The notes under the pieces are model-generated. The model was not told where the DNA came from. It ran no database searches and saw nothing but the letters and a program-made list of their open reading frames with translations. A DNA stretch of 64,000 nt from Trebouxia sp. TZW2008 (lineage: Eukaryota > Chlorophyta > Trebouxiophyceae > Trebouxiales > Trebouxiaceae), in assembly GCA_002118135.1 (NCBI GenBank), contig BDIU01000366.1, forward strand, positions 85,333 to 149,332, given 5' to 3'. This document shows, piece after piece, positions 1 to 10,760 of this stretch (positions are counted from its first letter, which is position 1; each line of letters starts with the position of its first letter). Position numbers and translations under genes: made by a program.

Positions 1-199
1 AAGCTGGACAAAGCAGTTATGACTGAGCCAGCAGGCTCACAAGGAAGGTAGCCAAAATAGGCACAGGGTTAGACTCGCAGTTGATCGTACATGTGCTGTA
101 CCATCCTGACTGAATCCTGGACGTAGCGCACGGCGCTCTGCTTGTAGAAACTGAGAGACAGCGCACAGGCGGGACGTGGTTCGGTCTGTGCAGCGCTGC
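1..199 (+). promoter_or_regulatory. Promoter/5' UTR region of the first gene
   Basis: This stretch lies directly upstream of the ATG at 200. From about 110 to 400 it is rich in CpG compared with the introns that follow, as at every other gene start in this window. No TATA box stands out. The left edge of the window may cut the promoter. Confidence 0.4.
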
Positions 200-3100
200 A
201 TGTCGCACCGCAGCTCTTCGTCCAGTTTCTCGACACATGGCACGGACGACAAGCGGAAGAAGGGAATATTTCAGAAGTTGTTTCCAAGCGGCCCTGGCAC
301 CCCTAGCGGGCGACAGTACGACGATTCGCCCACCGCATATGCCACACAGCGGGTACAATTTTTCGTCGCGACTCACACTCCTAGAATCGTGCCCAGCTCG
401 TGCGACACCCATTGCCGTCAGCAGCTCTAGCGCTTCAGCTGTACTTGCATTGTGAATCTGTGCTGTGTACCAGTACCTGCTGCTTTCGGCTTGCTGCTCG
501 GCATTTGCTTTCAACATCAATTGCAGGTTTACTGAGTGAAAAATTTGGTTGTAGACTCAGCCTTCAAGTGTGACAAGCTCATCGTCCAGAAGCACCGACG
601 GTCCACCCCAGTTCAGTGCTGCAACTGAGCAGCGGCAGGTTGTTGGCCTAGAGCCAAGGAGGTCCTTCACAGTCCTGGCAGCCATGAAAGAAGTGGCCCA
701 GCCTGATGCCCTATCCCAGCCTGCATATGCTGAAAGTGCTGCAGGTCTGTCACTGAACACCACTCATTCTCCCGACAACATCTTGTTGCTGCTTTATGCC
801 CCAAGCTTGTCCTGTACAGCCGTCCTCGCCTGATTTGCCTTGAAATTTGCAGCAACAAGCACAGCAGCAGGCTCAGTGGTGTCAGTCCCTGGAAGCACCA
901 TGAGTGATGGCATTCCGCCCTTGCCGCCAGTCATGCCACAGATGAGCGCTTGGCGTAAAGCGCAAGAGCTGACACGCAAAGCAGAAGAAGAGGCAATGAT
1001 GGCAGAAAAGAAGTCACAGGAGGCTTACATTTGGTGAGCAAGCCTTGTGCATTCCGTGCTTTTTGGACTGGGTATGCTTTGTGAGCAAAGGCAACAGGTT
1101 TATGCAGTGATTGTGATGTCCACACAATGCTAGTAAAAGCAGAATACCCATGACCTAGTTGTTGTTGCAAAGAGGCACAACTAGTGCAGAGACTACAATG
1201 CACATTGTTGTAGAACGCCACAAAAACCTAGCCTTCATTTGAGTGGGTAAACGCTGGACATGGCATATGTCTGTTACAGAAGCTTCTGCATAACAGATGT
1301 GCCACAGCCAGTATTGTTCATTGGAGAATATTCCCTGCAGACTCAACAGGTACAACCTCAAGCAGTCAGAAAAGCAGGAACAAACACTCTCCAGTGCACA
1401 AGTTTGTCACCCTCATTTGTCATGCCTGCAGTGCAACAGAAGCTGCTGCAGCTCAGAAGGAAGCTGAGGAGGCGCATGAGCAGTATGACAGGTCCAAGGG
1501 CCAGCTGCGCATCTTGGAAGAGGAGCAACTCAGAGCTGAAGAAGCAAGGGAGCAGGTTGAGCAGTCCCTGCAAGCCCTAGCTGCTAAGGAGGCTGAAATG
1601 GTCACTTTGCAGACGTAAGCCATTTCCCAGATGTCTGTTCCAGGGCATTTTCTGGTTGTTTCATGGTCAAGATGCAAGCTTGACAGAACGTGTTTGCCTC
1701 ATGCACAATGCATTGGGCTTCCTGCTGCTTGTGTGCACATGACATCCATAATGGCCATTTGTGGTGTTTTCAGAAGCGTGTGCAGACTACCCATGATCAT
1801 GCAATGGGGCAGACTGCATTCTCAAGTCATCACAAGCATGACATCTATGCAGCGTTAATAAGTCCCCAGGTTATCAACCTGTTGGTTAACTTGTTAACTG
1901 AGGTTAGTAACCTCCCGCGGTTGGATTTGCCTCATTTTGCAGTGCAGGTTGACAATTCCGAGGTTGTTAACCTGTTCATCAAGTTAGCAACTGAGGTGAA
2001 TTAACAACCCAAAACTTATTAAGGGTTAACAAGCCAACACTGCCCCACATTGTGCTGTCAGCACTCACAACAGGACTCTTGGTGAGACTCATTGGTCATG
2101 GGACATTGTGCCTTCAGCCCTGATCAGTCAGAGGCATGGTCTCAGGATCTCCTGACAATCTCATCCAAGCAGCACCAGCTTCATTTCTCAAGACAATGAG
2201 AGATGTCTTATTTCTGGTGTGCTGATCAAAACCCAAGACTATCATTCTGCACCTTGCATATTGTCAACTAAACACACATGTATACTGCAGGCAAGCAGAG
2301 AGAGCTGCCAAGGTGGCCCGTTCAGAGTACGATGAGGCCAAAGGCCAGCGAGAGGTCGCCAAGCAGAATGCATGCTTGCAAAATCTCATGATGGCCCCAT
2401 AAAAGCATCATAAGTTACGTTTCTGAAAACAGTTGCTTCCACACAGGCAAGCAGAGAGGGCTGCTGAGGTGGCCCGTTCAAAGTACGATGAGGCCAAAGG
2501 CCAGCGTGAGCTCGCCGAGCAGAAGACAGCTGAGCACCGTCAGCTTGAGTCTGAGCAGCAGGCCATGCAGCAGCGGCTGTATGATGCAGATGCCCAACTA
2601 GCCTCCATGAGTGGTGATGTTGAGCAGCATGTGTCAGCGCTGAATGAGGCACAGCACACAAGAATACAGCAGGCAGGGAAGCTGCGGGAAGCTGAGGAGG
2701 AGGTTGAAAGGATAGCGCGCCAGCTGGCAATGGCTCAGGACGTGGTTGCGCAGCTGAAGCAAGATGTCGAGGCTGTCACGGTAAGCTTGCAGCCATTATT
2801 AACACATCTTAGCAATTGTACATATATATATATTGCTACGATTGTCAGCACAGTAAACTCTTGTGAGGACAATTGATGTAAGGACAATCTCAATGTAAGG
2901 ATCGGGCTATTGGGTACCAATCACTGCCTTCTGACTGCAGTGTTCTCCCTGAGTAAGGACAATTCGATGCAAGGACAGATTTCTTGGTAACCAAAGCAGT
3001 AGTTACAAAGAGAGTTTACTGTATACGCCATATTATGTACTCATGAGACACATGTAACATAGACATAAATCTGTACTGTCCCAGGGACTCAGCAGAGGGT

Positions 3101-6098
3101 CACATATCATGCTGCAGAGTCAACAGTACATGCATGTTTAGTCGTTGTTTGACCTGTGCCGACACAAGCTTTCCCTGACTCATCAAACTTGCTGAATGGT
3201 CAGGTATTCGATGCTCACGTCCCCATGTCCTGCAAAATCCAGGCAGCAGGTAGTTGCAGATGCAGTACTGGTTTGGACACTGCTGACTTGCTGCAGCTTG
3301 TCACCTGTGACAAGCATGACTGAAATGACTGCTGTACTTTATGATGCAGAAAGCAGAAGAAGAGCACCAGGTAGCTGCCAATGCAAAGCTGGAGCAGCAG
3401 CGGCTTCAGAGCAGCTTCCTGGAGACCACCAGGCTGCAGGTGGCAGATCTACAGCAGAGAGGGGAAGCCTCAGCACTCGAAGCTCAGAGGTGCCAAGCTG
3501 CCATCCGAGGCAAAGCTGACGTTGCTAAGCAAGAGCGCGAGAAGTGAGTCAGCCGTGAAAAGCAAAATGTACTCTGTGTACATCTGAAGCATTAGTCAGC
3601 TTTGGTCATGCTATGTCAACGTTCATGACCAGGCTGCTATCTGAGGCAAAGCCGATGTTGCTAAGCAGGAGCGTGAAAAGCGAGTGGGCAATGGATTCAA
3701 GTTTGGACCTGTTCTTGTTGGTGTCGTCATTGACTTAGGACTTGCTCATTGCTCCTTGTCGATGCATGCTCAGGATGTCATGCAATTATGCTGTAAAAGC
3801 TTCAGCATATGATCAGCCTGTGCCGGGTGCAAGTTCTGCACTGGTAGGCAGCAAGCCTGGTGATTGAGATAAGGCAATAGGGGTCTTGATTGTGAGGTGT
3901 TCCATGATTCACTTTGTTTGCTTTGGCTGCAGCGCATTGGCATGCAAGGCAGCAGTGGACAATTGCCTGGCAGAGATGGAAGGGCAGCGTGAGTCACATT
4001 CCCAGAGGGAACGCGACCTCCAGATCCAGCAGCAGGCGTCTGACCAGGCAGCTGAGCAGATCCCCTCTATCAGGTGCTTAGCTTTGTGCAAGAAGCGCTG
4101 TCTGTATGACTGTGGCACTGTTCCCTTTGTTCTAGTCAAGCATAACGGGGCCAGCCTTCAGATACAGCAGATTCCCTCTATCAGGTGAGGCGTTTGCATG
4201 AGAGTGATCAAGACTTGCTGTTGGACACCAAGGCACTGAAAGTGCAGAGTGCTCAGTCATGCGATAACCCTTTGAACTCAAGGAGCAAGCCTCTGACCAG
4301 GCAGCTGAGCAGATCCCCTCTATCAGGTGCTCAGCTTTCCCCAAGACACGCTGTCTGTATGGCTGTGGCACTGACCTTGCCTTTGTTCCAGTCAAGCATA
4401 ACAGGGTCAGCCTTCAGATACAGCTTATCCCCTCTATCAGTTGAGGCATCAGCATCAGACCTATTACTGAGATTTGACGTTGACCACCAAGGCACTGGAA
4501 CTGCTGGCTTCTCAGTCAAGATTCATAAAACAACCCTTCAAATTTAGCAGCAAGCCTCTGACCAGGTAGCTGAGCAGATCCCCTCCATCAGGTGGACTGG
4601 CATAGCGTGCAAATTGTTGAACGCCGTGGCACTGAATTTGCCTTCAGCTTTGTCAAGCATCATGGGGTTGGCCTTCAAACCTAGCAGCAAGTCTCTGATC
4701 AGGCAGCTGAGGCATCACCATGAGACTTGTTGTTGAGACTCGTGGTCGATCGTGGCACCAAATCTGCTCAATGCTCAGTCAAAATCAATGAGATGAAGCT
4801 GCAGACCCAGCAGTGAGCCTCTGAACAGGCAGCTGAGCAGACCCCTCTATCAGGTGAGCTGACACAGCATGAGACTTGTTGAACATGATGGCACTGCTAC
4901 TCGCTCAGTCAAAAATTATGGGACAACCTTCATACTCAGCAGCAAGCGTCTGACCAGGCAGCTGAGCAGATCCCGTCCACCAGGTGAGGCACGAGCATCA
5001 GAGCTTTTGTTGAGATTTGTTGTTGAACACCAAGGCACTGAGACTGCTGGCTTCTCATTCAACAACTATGGGACAACCCTTCAAATACAGCAGCAGACTT
5101 CTGATTAGGCAGCTGAGCAGATGGACTCCATCCATCAGGTGAACTGGCTCAACATGTAGCGCTACAACCCATGACCCATGACTCTGGTGGACAAGATTAT
5201 CAAGCAACATGTTCAGCTGCTCAAGAGTTTTTGAGCCTCTCATGTGTTGCCATGACTGCTTGTAAGGTTTAGGGTGGAGAGAAGATGATGATGTATGCAA
5301 AGCAAGCCGGCTGGCCTGTTCATGCAAGCACAAGTCCAAATGAGTCAGTCAATCATGCGGTGGGATGCAGGGAGGAAGTTGAGATGAGGGCAAAGCAAAA
5401 CAATCTGAAGTGTGATGATGCAGAGCAAAAGAGCCAAGCTAGTCAGTCAATTGAGAACTTTAGAATGAGTTTGGTTGAGTGATTGTGAATTTTGGGTGCA
5501 GGGAGGAAGCTGAGATGCGGGCAAAGCAAACCAATCAGAAGTATGATGAGGCAGAGCAGAAGAGCCAGGCATGGATGAAGGCCAAGGATGAGGCTCAGAG
5601 CCACAAGAGGATGTGGCACAATTACTGGCAACAAGCCATGGTGAGCGCTATCTTCTGTGCATTGGTAACAACTATTGGCACTACGTTCATTGGTGATGAG
5701 CCCTCTTCGATGCCATTTGTTTCATTCATTCCAAACGTGTGCTAGACAGGCTCAGCAGACCCAGCTAGGTACATGCTGGAGCAATCAACTGACTCCCACC
5801 AGTTTGGTCCTGTATACAAGGGTACAAGTCATAGCTATCTGTGCTTGTCTAATCATCTTTGATTGGGTGTGTGCTGCAGCATGTCGGCAGTGATGCTGAT
5901 GTGGAGGCCAATACCAAACTGAAGGGCCTGGAGGAGAAGTTGGCACAAGTGGGGCAGAACATCAGCCTCAGGGCTTCAAAGGTCAAGCAGGCTGAGGTTG
6001 ATGGAGAGGAGGAGGACGAGGGTCTGCAGCAGGACGAGCAGCTGCAGCCACAGTCGCTGCAGCAGCTGCGCCTGGCTGAGGGCAACGGCAACTTGTGA
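200..6098 (+). CDS. Coiled-coil protein of unknown function, 9 exons, about 575 aa
   Basis: I do not recognise the family. The phase-consistent model joins exons 200-352, 561-744, 853-1033, 1432-1614, 2447-2780, 3350-3543, 3933-4073, 5502-5640 and 5880-6098. The first ~150 residues are Ser/Pro/Gln-rich and look disordered, with a basic patch (DKRKKG) near residue 17. From about residue 150 to 530 the protein is almost uninterrupted Ala/Glu/Lys/Gln/Arg heptad-like helix (KAEEEAMMAEKK, EEAREQVEQSLQ), as in cytoskeletal rods. The last ~40 residues are acidic and Gln-rich. I chose the start at 200 because it opens in a CpG-rich region and its exon ends at a GT donor in phase with the next exon; an internal ATG at 900 is also in frame. 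No signal peptide or membrane segment is visible. At least four of its introns carry decayed copies of the adjoining exon. A structural or basal-body role is only a guess. The gene at 29293-34656 is similar in style but not obviously a paralogue. Confidence 0.75.
2291..2368 (+). repeat. Decayed upstream copy of the 5' part of exon 5 (2447-2524)
   Basis: These 78 bp match the first 78 bp of the exon at 2447 with about ten differences, at an offset of 156 bp. The copy is preceded by its own TGCAG acceptor. It stays in frame and most changes are conservative (E/K swaps), but it lacks a matching donor and runs into a stop about 40 bp later. It lies in the intron 1615-2446. Confidence 0.85.
2851..3021. 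mobile_element. MITE-like element, copy A
   Basis: This ~171 bp element sits in the intron 2781-3349. It starts CAGTAAACTC and ends GAGTTTACTG, a 10-bp perfect terminal inverted repeat. The flanking subterminal text includes repeated TAAGGACA and GGTAACCAAAGCAG. Element B at about 6121-6330 shares this internal text. The organisation (CAGT...ACTG ends, repeated TAAGGACA, GGTACCAA blocks) resembles non-autonomous Tc1/mariner-pogo elements. No transposase is present and the TA duplication is not clear. Confidence 0.7.
3629..3685 (+). repeat. Decayed downstream copy of the 3' edge of exon 3350-3543
   Basis: This stretch repeats the last ~50 bp of the preceding exon plus the donor region at an offset of about 136 bp (shared core GAGGCAAAGC, TTGCTAAGCA, GAGCG). 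The donor GT has mutated, so the copy is not usable as an exon. Confidence 0.75.
4034..5140 (+). repeat. Nine-unit tandem array of an exon end plus its donor site
   Basis: The unit is the last ~40 bp of exon 3933-4073 (core CTGACCAGGCAGCTGAGCAG, then CTCTATCAGGTG) followed by ~80-110 bp of intron. Copies end near 4073 (the true exon), 4185, 4325, 4440, 4591, 4707, 4855, 4984 and 5138, a spacing of roughly 110-150 bp. Most copies keep AG|GT; the one near 4440 has TT after the AG, and the 4707 copy is cut short. Several also have an upstream CAG that could serve as an acceptor. All lie in the intron 4074-5501. Confidence 0.85.
5371..5440 (+). repeat. Decayed upstream copy of exon 5502-5571
   Basis: These 70 bp match the start of the next exon at an offset of 131 bp and are preceded by a TGCAG acceptor. 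The frame is open (EEVEMRAKQNNLKCDDAEQKS against EEAEMRAKQTNQKYDEAEQKS) and continues to a TGA at 5479-5481. Confidence 0.85.
5724..5819. repeat. Short dispersed repeat, copy 1
   Basis: This intronic stretch shares a ~95 bp segment with 11140-11236. Shared blocks are GACCCAGCTAGGTACAT, CTGGAGC and CCAGTTTGGTCCTGT. It is not part of a coding exon. The family is unknown. Confidence 0.7.
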
Positions 6099-6120
6099 GC
6101 TACAGTTGGTGAGACCCTTT

Positions 6121-6330
6121 CAGCTGTAACATTAACTTCTCTTTGTAAGGACACTCAGTGCAAGGACTCAGCTGTTACATCAACTTCTCTTTGTAAGGAC
6201 ACCCAATTTAAAAACCTTCTTGAGTAACCAATAAATGCGCTCTGACTTCAGTGGCAACTCTGAGTAAGGATAGTCTGATAAGAAAATGTGTTCTTGGGGA
6301 CCAAAGCAGTCTTTACAAGAGAAGTCGCTG
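6121..6330. mobile_element. MITE-like element, copy B
   Basis: It lies just past the stop codon of the first gene and may be in its 3' UTR. The right end TTTACAAGAGAAGTCGCTG is an imperfect inverse of the left end (CAGC...ACTTCTCTTTGTAA). It shares TAAGGACA, CTGAGTAAGGA and GGGACCAAAGCAG with copy A at 2851-3021. The left end appears duplicated (6121 and 6168), so the true boundary is uncertain. Confidence 0.6.
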
Positions 6331-9244
6331 TAATCCGTTTTGGAAAAAGAGCTTCAATCCTTTGTAAACTCTGGGTTTCAGGATCTGACTGCTTGTTGCA
6401 AGGGCATAGGCTGCGTAACACCCCTGCACACTACAGATTCCAGCTGTCTCTGCATTGTGTCAGTTGTCCTTAGGCGTTCAAATGATCACGAAGCAGTGCG
6501 CATTGCATATGGCTCCACTGTGTTGAGGAGCTTTTGATGATTTTTTGCAACTTTTGTGAAACACCAATGCAACCATTTGCCTGTGTGCCAGTTCCAAGCA
6601 CTGGCCGGCGCAATGTTTGCAGCCTGCATTGCGCATACTATCAGCTGGTCATGCATTTGCTTGGTTTAAGCTTAAACACTCGAGGCAAATATTGACTGCA
6701 ACGAGGTGCATGATTTGGCATGCAGGGTCCAAAAGTATTACAATTTGGGCAAGTCCCATGTGTACAGCCAACAAAGGATGCAAGGACGATTGAGCATTGA
6801 AGCCTTGTCCTTTGTGACGTGACTGAGTGCCAAAAGAAAGCAAGGCAAACAAGTCCACAGTCCTGAAGCCTTAATTTCGTCTACACGGTACAGGGTTTGT
6901 TTGCAGGCTGGCAGTGAGCTTCGTGCCCTTGTACATTTTAGCTTCAGAAGAGTCTTGGGGCGGAAGACATCTGCAGTCACTGTGGTGCTGAATGTGTAGA
7001 ACGCTTTTTTGTTTTTTCTGCTTGCATCTCTTCTTTTTTCACCGTGATCTTGCAATTGCCAATGCTGCTTCTTGTAAGAAGTGCTGCTGCAGCGTCAGTT
7101 TGCCATTAGCCAGTTTACTGGTTACCTCCACTGTTCCTGTTCAACACGCAGTATTATGGCACAATGTCGAATCAATCAGACTTGAGCATGTTCGAAAGTT
7201 GCAAAGATCATCAAGACAGTGATTCATCAACCACGCACGATCCCCACAACACGTGCAGTTCGACCTCTTCCACGTCAATCTTGCAAATTCAGCCTATTTA
7301 AGCAAGTCTTATGGACATGCCAACCCAGGCCACATAGCATGTGGTCCAAATTGCAAGCAGCAGCTGCTGTTGCTCTGTGAAGAAGCCATGGCCAGCAATT
7401 GTATGCTCAAAATGACTCTCTCAGTGATCAACCCCTGACAATCATGTTTCACGCATCAGGACCTCACGTGAAGCTGTGGTCAACAAGCAGTTCAACGCTA
7501 TGCAGCACACCACAACATGTAAACCTGCCATCTGGCTGCAAGTCACAAGGCGTGAAGGGAAATGAGCGACCAGCAAAGCCCTTCACGAATCACCACAGAC
7601 GTCAATTTCCAAAGACATTGACTGCTCAGTAACAAACAACACCATGTGGTCAGGAGATGCAGCTTGATACACGCCCTTTTGAAAGTCAAAGGTCGCTTGA
7701 GCATGAGAGTGTCTGCGACACCATTCACATTTTGGCTGATGCATATGCTGCACATTTCCGGACAGAGTATAGTCATTGTAGTCGCCCCTGCTGAGGCTGC
7801 TGCATCTGTATCAAGCTGATACACACCCTTTGCTAATTCAGGGGTTGCCTGAAACGCCACAACTCATGCTCGATGGCGCTCTGATCATGCTCAACTGCCC
7901 TGTCAGGATATGTCAAGACTCTCAAAGTGGCTGCCACCCGCAAGCTATAGCCCATGACTGGTGCTGTAGCTTCTGTATCGTTGCAGCAAAGGGTCCTAGT
8001 GATCTAAGCCCTGTTGCAGTCCTTTTGAGAAACGATCCCTGCATGCAGCAGACTATTATCAACAGCTCCAGCAGATTTCTTGCCACAGACATCTTTATTC
8101 TGTCTAATGCATGTAACAGTATCAGAACAACTACATATACCTTTTGGCATGAAGCAACACATACAAAGCTTGACAAAAAGCCATTACATGTACCTCACAT
8201 GCAACATCACACTGACACAAACAAGCCTTTGGGACCTGAGCTGCAGTGTCATGCAACAGCCGTACAAATTGTGTGAATGTCGCGCAACTTGCATGAGAGT
8301 CATCTGATGCACACAGCAAACACAGGTGATGTACCCACTGCAAGATACTCTTTGTTATGCAACCAAGACAGTCTACATTCACCAATGCTCAAAACCTGAG
8401 ACACTAATAGCCCCACAGCTGCTGTGTGCCTTGCTCTTACCTGTTTGCCTTGATCAATTGATTTGACACCTGTGCCCGCGCAGATGCGAGATAGGTGACA
8501 GGCCTCACCCTGTTCCTGTAGGCCATACAGCAGGCTTAGTTTAACACCCTGTTTGCCTTGAGACCCTGCAAGTAGACAGACATACCTAGTGCATGCTGCA
8601 AATGTGCACGGAGGCTTTGTCTTTGAAGCAGCATGTCAACTTGAGACATCCAACAAGATTGATAGACAGACCTGTGAGCGCTGCAATGATGTGAACATGC
8701 AAATACACATGCAAGAGATTGCATCAATGGCGACTGAGGTAAGCCTCTATGCAAATTCAAGCTGCATGCATCCACATGCACTAGTGTGGATCAAGAAAGC
8801 TGCACAAAGGCATCCTGACACGCTTGCAGGATGTGGTTGGTTATGCATCATCAGAAAGACACCAACACAGTCACACTTGCAGGCTGTATAACACTGAGAT
8901 CATGGTCTCAAGTGCTGCAAGCATGCAGCAGTAAAGCAAGCAGTCCTGGCAAACAGCGGACTGGACAAGCCTGGCTCAAGCCAGGCCTAAGCAAGGCCAC
9001 GGTCATCCAATTTGAAGCACTGCTTTTCTGCAAGACTGCTTACTTTGAAATTGCACGCTTGCAGCAATTGAACCCATGACCTCATTGTCCATGACTCCCC
9101 TCTGCAAGACTGCTTGCTTGTATGTTGCATGATGCAAAGTCTAAAACAGCATCTGTGACAATACCTTCATCCTTGATCTGCGGTGTCAACTCCAAGCTTC
9201 TGCAACCTTCTCTGGCTTCAATGCCAATTTTCTGAAGGTTTGCA
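6331..9244. other. Intergenic, no supported gene
   Basis: No open frame here has plausible codon content or can be joined in phase with a neighbour. The longest open frame (7830-8276) is Cys/His/Thr-rich and looks random. A moderately CpG-containing patch at about 6860-7280 could be a promoter of an unrecognised or non-coding transcript. TGCA and CAAGC words are frequent, as in introns elsewhere. Confidence 0.5.
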
Positions 9245-10571
9245 TCACAACATCCTACCATTTCTCCTCTCTCGGCGCAGATAACTCAGCGTACGGGAGG
9301 CTATGCTTTGCTGCCAGCTGCCCTTCTTGTAATTGTACCATGAAACCTCCAAATTAGACATGGAAGAGTAGTCATCAGGGCCGCTGCTGTTTTTGTCATA
9401 ATCCCATTCTGCGGCTATGTCAGGATAGTGTGTCTTCAGTGAGTTGCACTTACATACACTGTGACCAGCGCAATATGGGCAATGCAACTGCCTGATTTCC
9501 TGAAGTCGTTGATGTGGTCGGGCTTGCCAAGCGTGTCTATGCCCTAGAGGACACTTTTTGCACAGCCAGTGTACCTTTTTGTTGCTTTTCAGAGTGATTT
9601 TGTCAGGGAAAAGCCCGTCTTTGGCGTTGCGTTCGTGGTCCCACTCGCTCAACATTGGGTGCTGAGAATCAGCGAAGCTGGGGTGATGTGTTTGTATTTT
9701 GCCTTTACCACCTCGCTTGCATTGCGGACACCCAGTTTTTCTCTCAACTTTGGTACGTGGCTTTGCAGTCCATTCATGCTGGCATGTGTTACACCGCCAG
9801 TGGGAGGTTTGAGAGCTGCTTCCCAACACCATGTCTGCAGTGCAACCGTTTTTGGCGGCATCCCAGTGAACTGCCACTTGAGGCGCCCGCCTTGCAAGGG
9901 AGTTGTGCTTGCACAGTTTGTATCCTGAGCACAGTGGACAACCGCTGCCATAGCTCCGGCTGCCTACAAGTGCCTGCCATTCGTGCGGATGGCCGTCTGG
10001 ACATTTGTTGCAGGTCCACCATACTTTTTTCTGACTGCCAGGAGTGACGCTGATGTTGCCGAGGTGCAAATTGGCTGCATGATGCCATTCTTCTTGCAAT
10101 GATTGGCTCAAGGCAGAAATGTTTGGGCCTGACTGGTGTGGAATGGGTGTCTGGGAGGAGCTGCTGGAAATTGTGACCAGCTTGTGCTTTGCATGCCCTG
10201 AAGCAGAGTTTTATGAAATTGTGAAAACAAGATTGGCACCGTAGTGGCACTTTTCTGACGACAGGTTCTGACCAGTCCTGCCGTTAACTCAGAATGGGAA
10301 ATGCACCTGAAGTCTGTTTGTGGAACAGTCTATGACGCCCTCGAGGGTCGTAGGCGTGCAGCAGTTCTCTTCGACATCCAGTAACCTCGAGTTGAATATA
10401 GCACCTGTGTGGAGAAAAAAAGCGTTTTCAGTGGCGATTTTGCTTTGAAAGGCGGATTTGCGATCTGGCTGACACGCGACAAGCATGAGGGACCGGGTTA
10501 CGGAGCAAGCGCTGATCTCACCTTTGGTTGCAAAGTCGTGACATACTGGCGGCAATGCATAGCAACGCCAT
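9245..10571 (-). CDS. Zinc-ribbon (treble-clef-like) repeat protein, 3 exons, about 366 aa
   Basis: Exons on the minus strand are 10571-10522, 10404-10307 and 10197-9245, and all junctions are in phase. After a short N-terminus the protein has repeated modules of the form EWD..N, then W.C..C..H.W.A, then GCP.C. Module 1 has CNKCPDGHPHEW and GCPLCSG, module 2 CNTCQHEW and GCPQCKRG, and module 3 CKKCPLGHRHAW and LHCPYCAGH. A fourth module begins (EWDYDKN) but its metal ligands are replaced (VSWYNYKKGSWQQ) and it stops soon after. The pattern matches the probable zinc-ribbon family I know as DUF4379, common in green algae, plants, bacteria and large DNA viruses; binding partners are unknown. The large exon alone has no ATG, which is why the two small upstream exons are needed; they fall in a CpG-rich region. 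Nucleic-acid binding is an inference. Confidence 0.8.
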
Positions 10572-10760
10572 GCAAGGTGCCTCAAGGTCAGGTTCCAGGC
10601 AGTGAAGAGGTGGAAACGATGATACCTGTTGAGTGGACCCGTCAAATGACCACAACCAACATTGCACAGCTCACGCTAGTGAGGCAGACGAAACGGCGGA
10701 AAATCCACAGCAAAGTTCAGAATGCAAGCAAAGTGGTGGTTGTTCTCTGACCGATCCTGC
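10572..10760 (-). promoter_or_regulatory. CpG-rich promoter region of the zinc-ribbon gene
   Basis: The CpG-rich zone covers roughly 10250-10760 and surrounds the inferred start codon at 10571. It contains clusters such as ACGAAACGGCGG and CTGCGCGATG. It could also drive something rightward, but I see no gene there. Confidence 0.4.

Noticed and set aside
17..520. Minus-strand 167-codon open frame
   Set aside because: It overlaps the first two exons of a plus-strand gene that splices cleanly and opens in a CpG-rich region. The minus frame has an Arg/Cys-rich, random-looking second half.
900..902. ATG at 900 as the start of the first coiled-coil gene
   Set aside because: It is in frame and usable, but three upstream exons join in phase and the promoter-like CpG cluster lies around 200.
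1860..2030. Cluster of GTTAAC/AACCTG words in an intron
   Set aside because: It looks like low-order repetition without a clear unit or terminal repeats, and is too weak to call.
7830..8276. 148-codon open frame on the plus strand
   Set aside because: Composition (many Cys, His, Thr, Met) resembles non-coding DNA in this window and no splice or promoter context supports it.
9569..10047. Plus-strand open frames opposite the zinc-ribbon exon
   Set aside because: These are antisense shadows of the zinc-ribbon coding sequence.
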